This document shows positions 61,247-64,000 of a stretch of 64,000 nucleotides of DNA, piece after piece. A program made the translations under genes and the position numbers. Numbering within the stretch: position 1 is the first letter of the stretch; each line of letters begins with the position of its first letter. The stretch is from Metaruminococcus_A sp050943475. Its GTDB lineage: Bacteria > Bacillota > Clostridia > Oscillospirales > Ruminococcaceae. The DNA lies in NCBI GenBank assembly GCA_050943475.1, contig JBMNPF010000001.1, forward strand, positions 62,001-126,000. The letters are read 5' to 3'. The notes under the pieces are model-generated. The model was not told where the DNA came from. It worked only from the letters and a program-made list of their open reading frames with translations, and made no database searches.

Positions 61247-61253
61247 TTGGCTT

Positions 61254-61290
61254 AAAAAAGAGGCCGGTTTGGTAAAACCAGCCTCTTTTA
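61254..61290 (-). terminator. Terminator after the SDR gene
   Basis: Minus strand AAAAGAGGCTGGTTT / AAACCGGCCTCTTTTTT stem-loop with a T-run. Confidence 0.85.
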
Positions 61291-61322
61291 TACGAATAAA
61301 ACATTGGTTCGGTCAAGCCATT

Positions 61323-62054
61323 TTAAATAACAAACCCGCCGTTGGGGCTGAGCACCTGCCCGGTGATGAACCCCGCGCCCTGCCCGGCTAGAAAGTAAAT
61401 AGCCTCTGCCACCTGCTCCGGTGTTCCAATGGTGCCAAGCGGGGTTTCCTCCCGCAGTATGGCCAGTGTTTCCTCAGTGAGAGCGGCGTTCATGTCGGTG
61501 TCAATGACGCCGGGCGCCACACAGTTGACCCGGATGCCGGAGGGGGCAAGCTCTTTGGCCAGCGCTTTGGTAAACCCAATGACCGCCGCTTTGGCCGCCG
61601 AGTAGTGCACTTCGCAGGACGCTCCGGTAATTCCCCAAACCGAGGACAAATTGACAATGGCGCCGGACTGCTTCTGCAAAAAGTCGGAAAGGACTGCCTG
61701 GGTACAGAGGTACATCCCCTTGACATTGGTGGTAAACATGCGGTCCCAGTCCTGCTCGGTAATAGCGGCAAAGACCTTCTGTTCTGCAATGCCCGCGTTG
61801 TTGATGAGGACATCCACCGGGCCAAAGGCATGGTGAATGTCGTTTATCATGCGGATGACCTCCTGCTTGTTGGAGACGTCAGCGCGGAAGGTTTTGACAG
61901 GGTACCCCTCTTTCTCCAGCGCGGCGGCAAGCGCCTGGGCCCGGTCCTTATTGGTGTTGTAATTGATGGCGACCCGATCCCCTGCCTCGGCAAAACGGCG
62001 CGCTGCGGCCGCGCCAATGCCGCGGGAAGCTCCGGTGATTAATACGGTGCGCAT
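61323..62054 (-). CDS. Short-chain dehydrogenase/reductase (FabG-like)
   Basis: A 243-residue Rossmann oxidoreductase. Cofactor motif LITGASRGIGAAAARRFAEAG with the basic region NYNTNKDRA suggests NADPH. NNAG (LINNAGIAEQ), the catalytic Ser in IVNLSSVWGITGA, and YSAAK with catalytic Tyr and Lys are present; the ending GAGFITGQVLSPNGGFVI is FabG-like. It may act in fatty-acid 3-ketoacyl reduction or on another alcohol/ketone; no fab genes are adjacent. GAAAGGGG precedes the ATG, and the ABC permease stop lies 16 bases upstream. Confidence 0.9.
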   Translation of the reverse strand: MRTVLITGASRGIGAAAARRFAEAGDRVAINYNTNKDRAQALAAALEKEGYPVKTFRADVSNKQEVIRMINDIHHAFGPVDVLINNAGIAEQKVFAAITEQDWDRMFTTNVKGMYLCTQAVLSDFLQKQSGAIVNLSSVWGITGASCEVHYSAAKAAVIGFTKALAKELAPSGIRVNCVAPGVIDTDMNAALTEETLAILREETPLGTIGTPEQVAEAIYFLAGQGAGFITGQVLSPNGGFVI

Positions 62055-62070
62055 AGCTGTCCCCTTTCGA

Positions 62071-63384
62071 TTATTCCACAGGCTGCGCCTTGCGTTTTTT
62101 CTTCTGCCCGAAGTTGAGCCGGATGGTGAAGATGCGGTCTCCGGAGAACAGCTTGATGGCCAGGGTCATGACCACCGCCAGGAAGATGATTTGATAAAGC
62201 AGCCCGCCGAAGTAGAGGGTGTAGTTGTCAAAAATCATGTTGTTGGAGGCAATAAAGGTGTGGGTAAACGGAATGATGTACATGAAAATACGCAGCGGCA
62301 TTGCCACCGTGTTGATGTCAAAGAACATGGTCATCAGGTATGGAATGAGCAGGGCGAACATCAACGGGGTAATGGCGGTCTGTGCGCTTTTGACGTCGCT
62401 TGCCAGCGCGCCGAGGATCATGCTCACCGCAAGTGCGATTAGAATGGTGAGAAAAAGCTGCAGCCCGACAAGCAGATAATCCACCGGGCTCAGGGTAATG
62501 CCCAGGCTGGTGAGCGAATCCCCCAGCGAGTTGGACAATCCTTCGGCGGCGGGGCCCATCAGGCCGTTCATGTAGCTGGAGAAGCCCACCATGTAGACGG
62601 CGGCCATCAACAGGGAAACAATGCCGGCGCCGCACATCTTGGCCGAGAGGACCGAAAGGCGGGAAACCGGGGTGCAGAGCAGTGTTTCCAGAGTTTTGTC
62701 GCCCTTTTCGGTGGCGATGGCGGAGGACACCATCTGGGATGCAAATATAACCAGAATAAAGACCACCAGCGGCACGAACATGCTCTGCTGCATGGCAAAG
62801 CCCGAAAGCGCCGAGGCGCTGACATGGCTGTAATTTTCGCCGACAAAGGTGATGTCGTTGGAGACAACCGGCGTTTTCAGGAAAGACGGGTCCGCTTTTG
62901 CGCCGTCAGCGAGGTTTTGGGCAATCAGGGTGTTGGAGACCGCCTCATTGATGAGCTCAATGACGGCCGAGCTGCTGCCGGACGAAAACATTTTGCTCAT
63001 CCCCATGGAACGAAAGGTGGAGTAGACGCCGATGGTAGCCGGCTTTCCGGACTGAATGGAGGATGCAAAGCCCTCTGGGATGACGAGGAGGTCGTAATCC
63101 CCCTGCGGTTTGAAGGCGAGTTCGCCCTCTGCCCCGGTGTTGGGCGTTTCGTTTACCACGGTGAATCCTGCCTGTTCCAGCGCAGCTATGCTGCTTTTCG
63201 AGAGGTCGGAATTGTCCATATCCACAAGGTGGACGGTGCCCGCATCCTTACTGCTGTCGGCGGAAATGCCGCTCATAACCTGCCCGAGGATGAAGAAGAC
63301 CGCAAGGCCGACGCACATGCCAATAATGGTGGTCAGGCTGAGCATTTCACGGAGTTCTTTTTTAAGAAGGGTAACAAATTTCAT
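62071..63384 (-). CDS. ABC transporter permease (NatB-like ABC-2 type)
   Basis: A 437-residue membrane protein. An N-terminal helix (LTTIIGMCVGLAVFFILGQVMSG) is followed by a large extracytoplasmic domain (about 40-200) and then five or six helices, including SMFVPLVVFILVIFASQMVSSAIATEKGDKTLETLLCTPVSR, the typical EKgxkTlE..l.tPv cytosolic motif of NatB/YhaP-like exporters. NatAB relatives extrude Na+ or drugs; the substrate here is unknown. Its start overlaps the ATPase gene stop by 4 bases, so both subunits are translated together. The SDR gene may be in the same transcript. Confidence 0.88.
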   Translation of the reverse strand: MKFVTLLKKELREMLSLTTIIGMCVGLAVFFILGQVMSGISADSSKDAGTVHLVDMDNSDLSKSSIAALEQAGFTVVNETPNTGAEGELAFKPQGDYDLLVIPEGFASSIQSGKPATIGVYSTFRSMGMSKMFSSGSSSAVIELINEAVSNTLIAQNLADGAKADPSFLKTPVVSNDITFVGENYSHVSASALSGFAMQQSMFVPLVVFILVIFASQMVSSAIATEKGDKTLETLLCTPVSRLSVLSAKMCGAGIVSLLMAAVYMVGFSSYMNGLMGPAAEGLSNSLGDSLTSLGITLSPVDYLLVGLQLFLTILIALAVSMILGALASDVKSAQTAITPLMFALLIPYLMTMFFDINTVAMPLRIFMYIIPFTHTFIASNNMIFDNYTLYFGGLLYQIIFLAVVMTLAIKLFSGDRIFTIRLNFGQKKKRKAQPVE

Positions 63385-64000
63385 TCGCCCTGCACCGCCC
63401 TTTCAAAGACTTCTTCGAGATTGTTTGCATGATAGCGCGCTTTCAGCTCGTCCGGCCTGCCGGTGACGAGCAGCCGCCCTTTGTTGATGATACCCACCCG
63501 GTCCGAGACAAACTCAATTTCCAGCATGTTGTGGCTGGAGATGAGGAAGCTCATCCCTTCATCGGCAAGGGAGCGGATCATCCGGCGGATTTCCAGCGCG
63601 TTGATGATATCCAGCCCGGAGGTGGGTTCATCCAGCATGGCGAGCGCAGGGCGGGTCATCACGGCGCGGGCCAGCAGCAGCTTGCGGATCATACCGCGGG
63701 AATAGCTGGCAATTTTATCTCCCAGGCGGTCGCCGAGCTTTGCAATATCCACCGCACGGTCCACATACTCCTTTTGTTTTGCGGCGTTGGAATCAAACAG
63801 GGCGGCCATGAATTTGAGATAGCCGAGCCCGGTCATATTCTTGTAGGCGCCTGCTTCATCCGGCAGGTAGGTAATACGCTCCCGCACCTTTGCAGGCTCC
63901 CGGACAATGCTGTATCCGTCAACAACGGCGTCGCCGCCGGTTGGTGTGAGCAGGGTTGCAATCATGCGGATGGTGGTGGTTTTTCCGGCACCGTTCGGCC
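63381..64000 (-). CDS. ABC transporter ATP-binding protein (cut by window edge)
   Basis: The frame is open to the window end, so the first residues (about 40) are missing. The last bases encode the Walker A part PNGAGKTTTIRM; next come the Q-loop region VRERITYLPDEAGAYKNMTG, the signature SYSRGMIRKLLLARAVM (variant of LSGGQ), Walker B LAMLDEPTSGLD and the switch His in FLISSHNMLEIE. The pattern matches DrrA/NatA-type exporters, with the C-terminal GRLLVTGRPDELKARYHANNLEEVFERAV ending. Forms a transporter with the overlapping permease. Confidence 0.93.
   Translation of the reverse strand, partial: PNGAGKTTTIRMIATLLTPTGGDAVVDGYSIVREPAKVRERITYLPDEAGAYKNMTGLGYLKFMAALFDSNAAKQKEYVDRAVDIAKLGDRLGDKIASYSRGMIRKLLLARAVMTRPALAMLDEPTSGLDIINALEIRRMIRSLADEGMSFLISSHNMLEIEFVSDRVGIINKGRLLVTGRPDELKARYHANNLEEVFERAVQGE

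Overview
The window is the replication-origin region of a low-to-medium-GC Gram-positive chromosome, most likely a Clostridia of the Oscillospirales/Ruminococcaceae type (inference from gene order, SigA-type promoters, strong GGAGG ribosome sites, Soj/Spo0J/Noc, RemB, an LPXTG surface protein and ECF transport; no species is claimed). Genes left of about 15.6 kb mostly run on the minus strand and genes right of it on the plus strand, as expected for replication leaving an origin near dnaA.

Left arm (1-15.6 kb): the 5' end of guaB, a GNAT acetyltransferase, a ThuA-like protein, an aldo/keto reductase, an acyl-ACP thioesterase and serS. Then comes the conserved origin cluster parB-parA-noc-rsmG-mnmG-mnmE-jag-yidC-yidD-rnpA-rpmH. 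Two perfect parS sites are present, one nested inside the noc terminator. Divergent consensus promoters for rpmH and dnaA sit in the 15.5-16.3 kb gap.

Origin and right arm (16.3-26.1 kb): dnaA, a dnaA-dnaN gap holding repeats plus a DnaA-trio and AT-rich unwinding element, then dnaN, rlbA-like S4 gene, recF, remB, gyrB, a YcxB-like membrane gene and gyrA.

Middle (26.2-39.8 kb): accessory metabolism and transport. It holds an XRE regulator, a methyltransferase, a flavoprotein pair, an aldo/keto reductase, a GH42 glycosidase, a nitroreductase, MFS and MATE transporters, and a PdxA2/four-carbon-acid kinase pair.

39.9-54.8 kb is one cobalamin-riboswitch-controlled B12 operon. It encodes an LPXTG-anchored beta-propeller surface protein, a membrane-anchored DUF4430 (transcobalamin C-terminal-like) protein, an ECF transporter (T, fused A-A, S) and lower-pathway genes cobT, cobU, cobS, a mini-CobU, cobC, cbiB, cobD and cbiP. 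No corrin-ring synthesis genes are seen, so the operon looks built for uptake and salvage.

54.8-64 kb: tRNA-Glu and tRNA-Met, a membrane-bound MerR regulator, a MATE exporter behind a leader-peptide/terminator attenuator, an HdeD-like/cysteine-peptidase-like fusion, a single-domain EamA protein, an XRE regulator divergent from a candidate structured small RNA, an SDR, and an ABC exporter cut by the window end.

The most novel-looking items are the B12 capture system, the MATE attenuator, the small RNA at 61.1 kb and the membrane/peptidase-like fusion.
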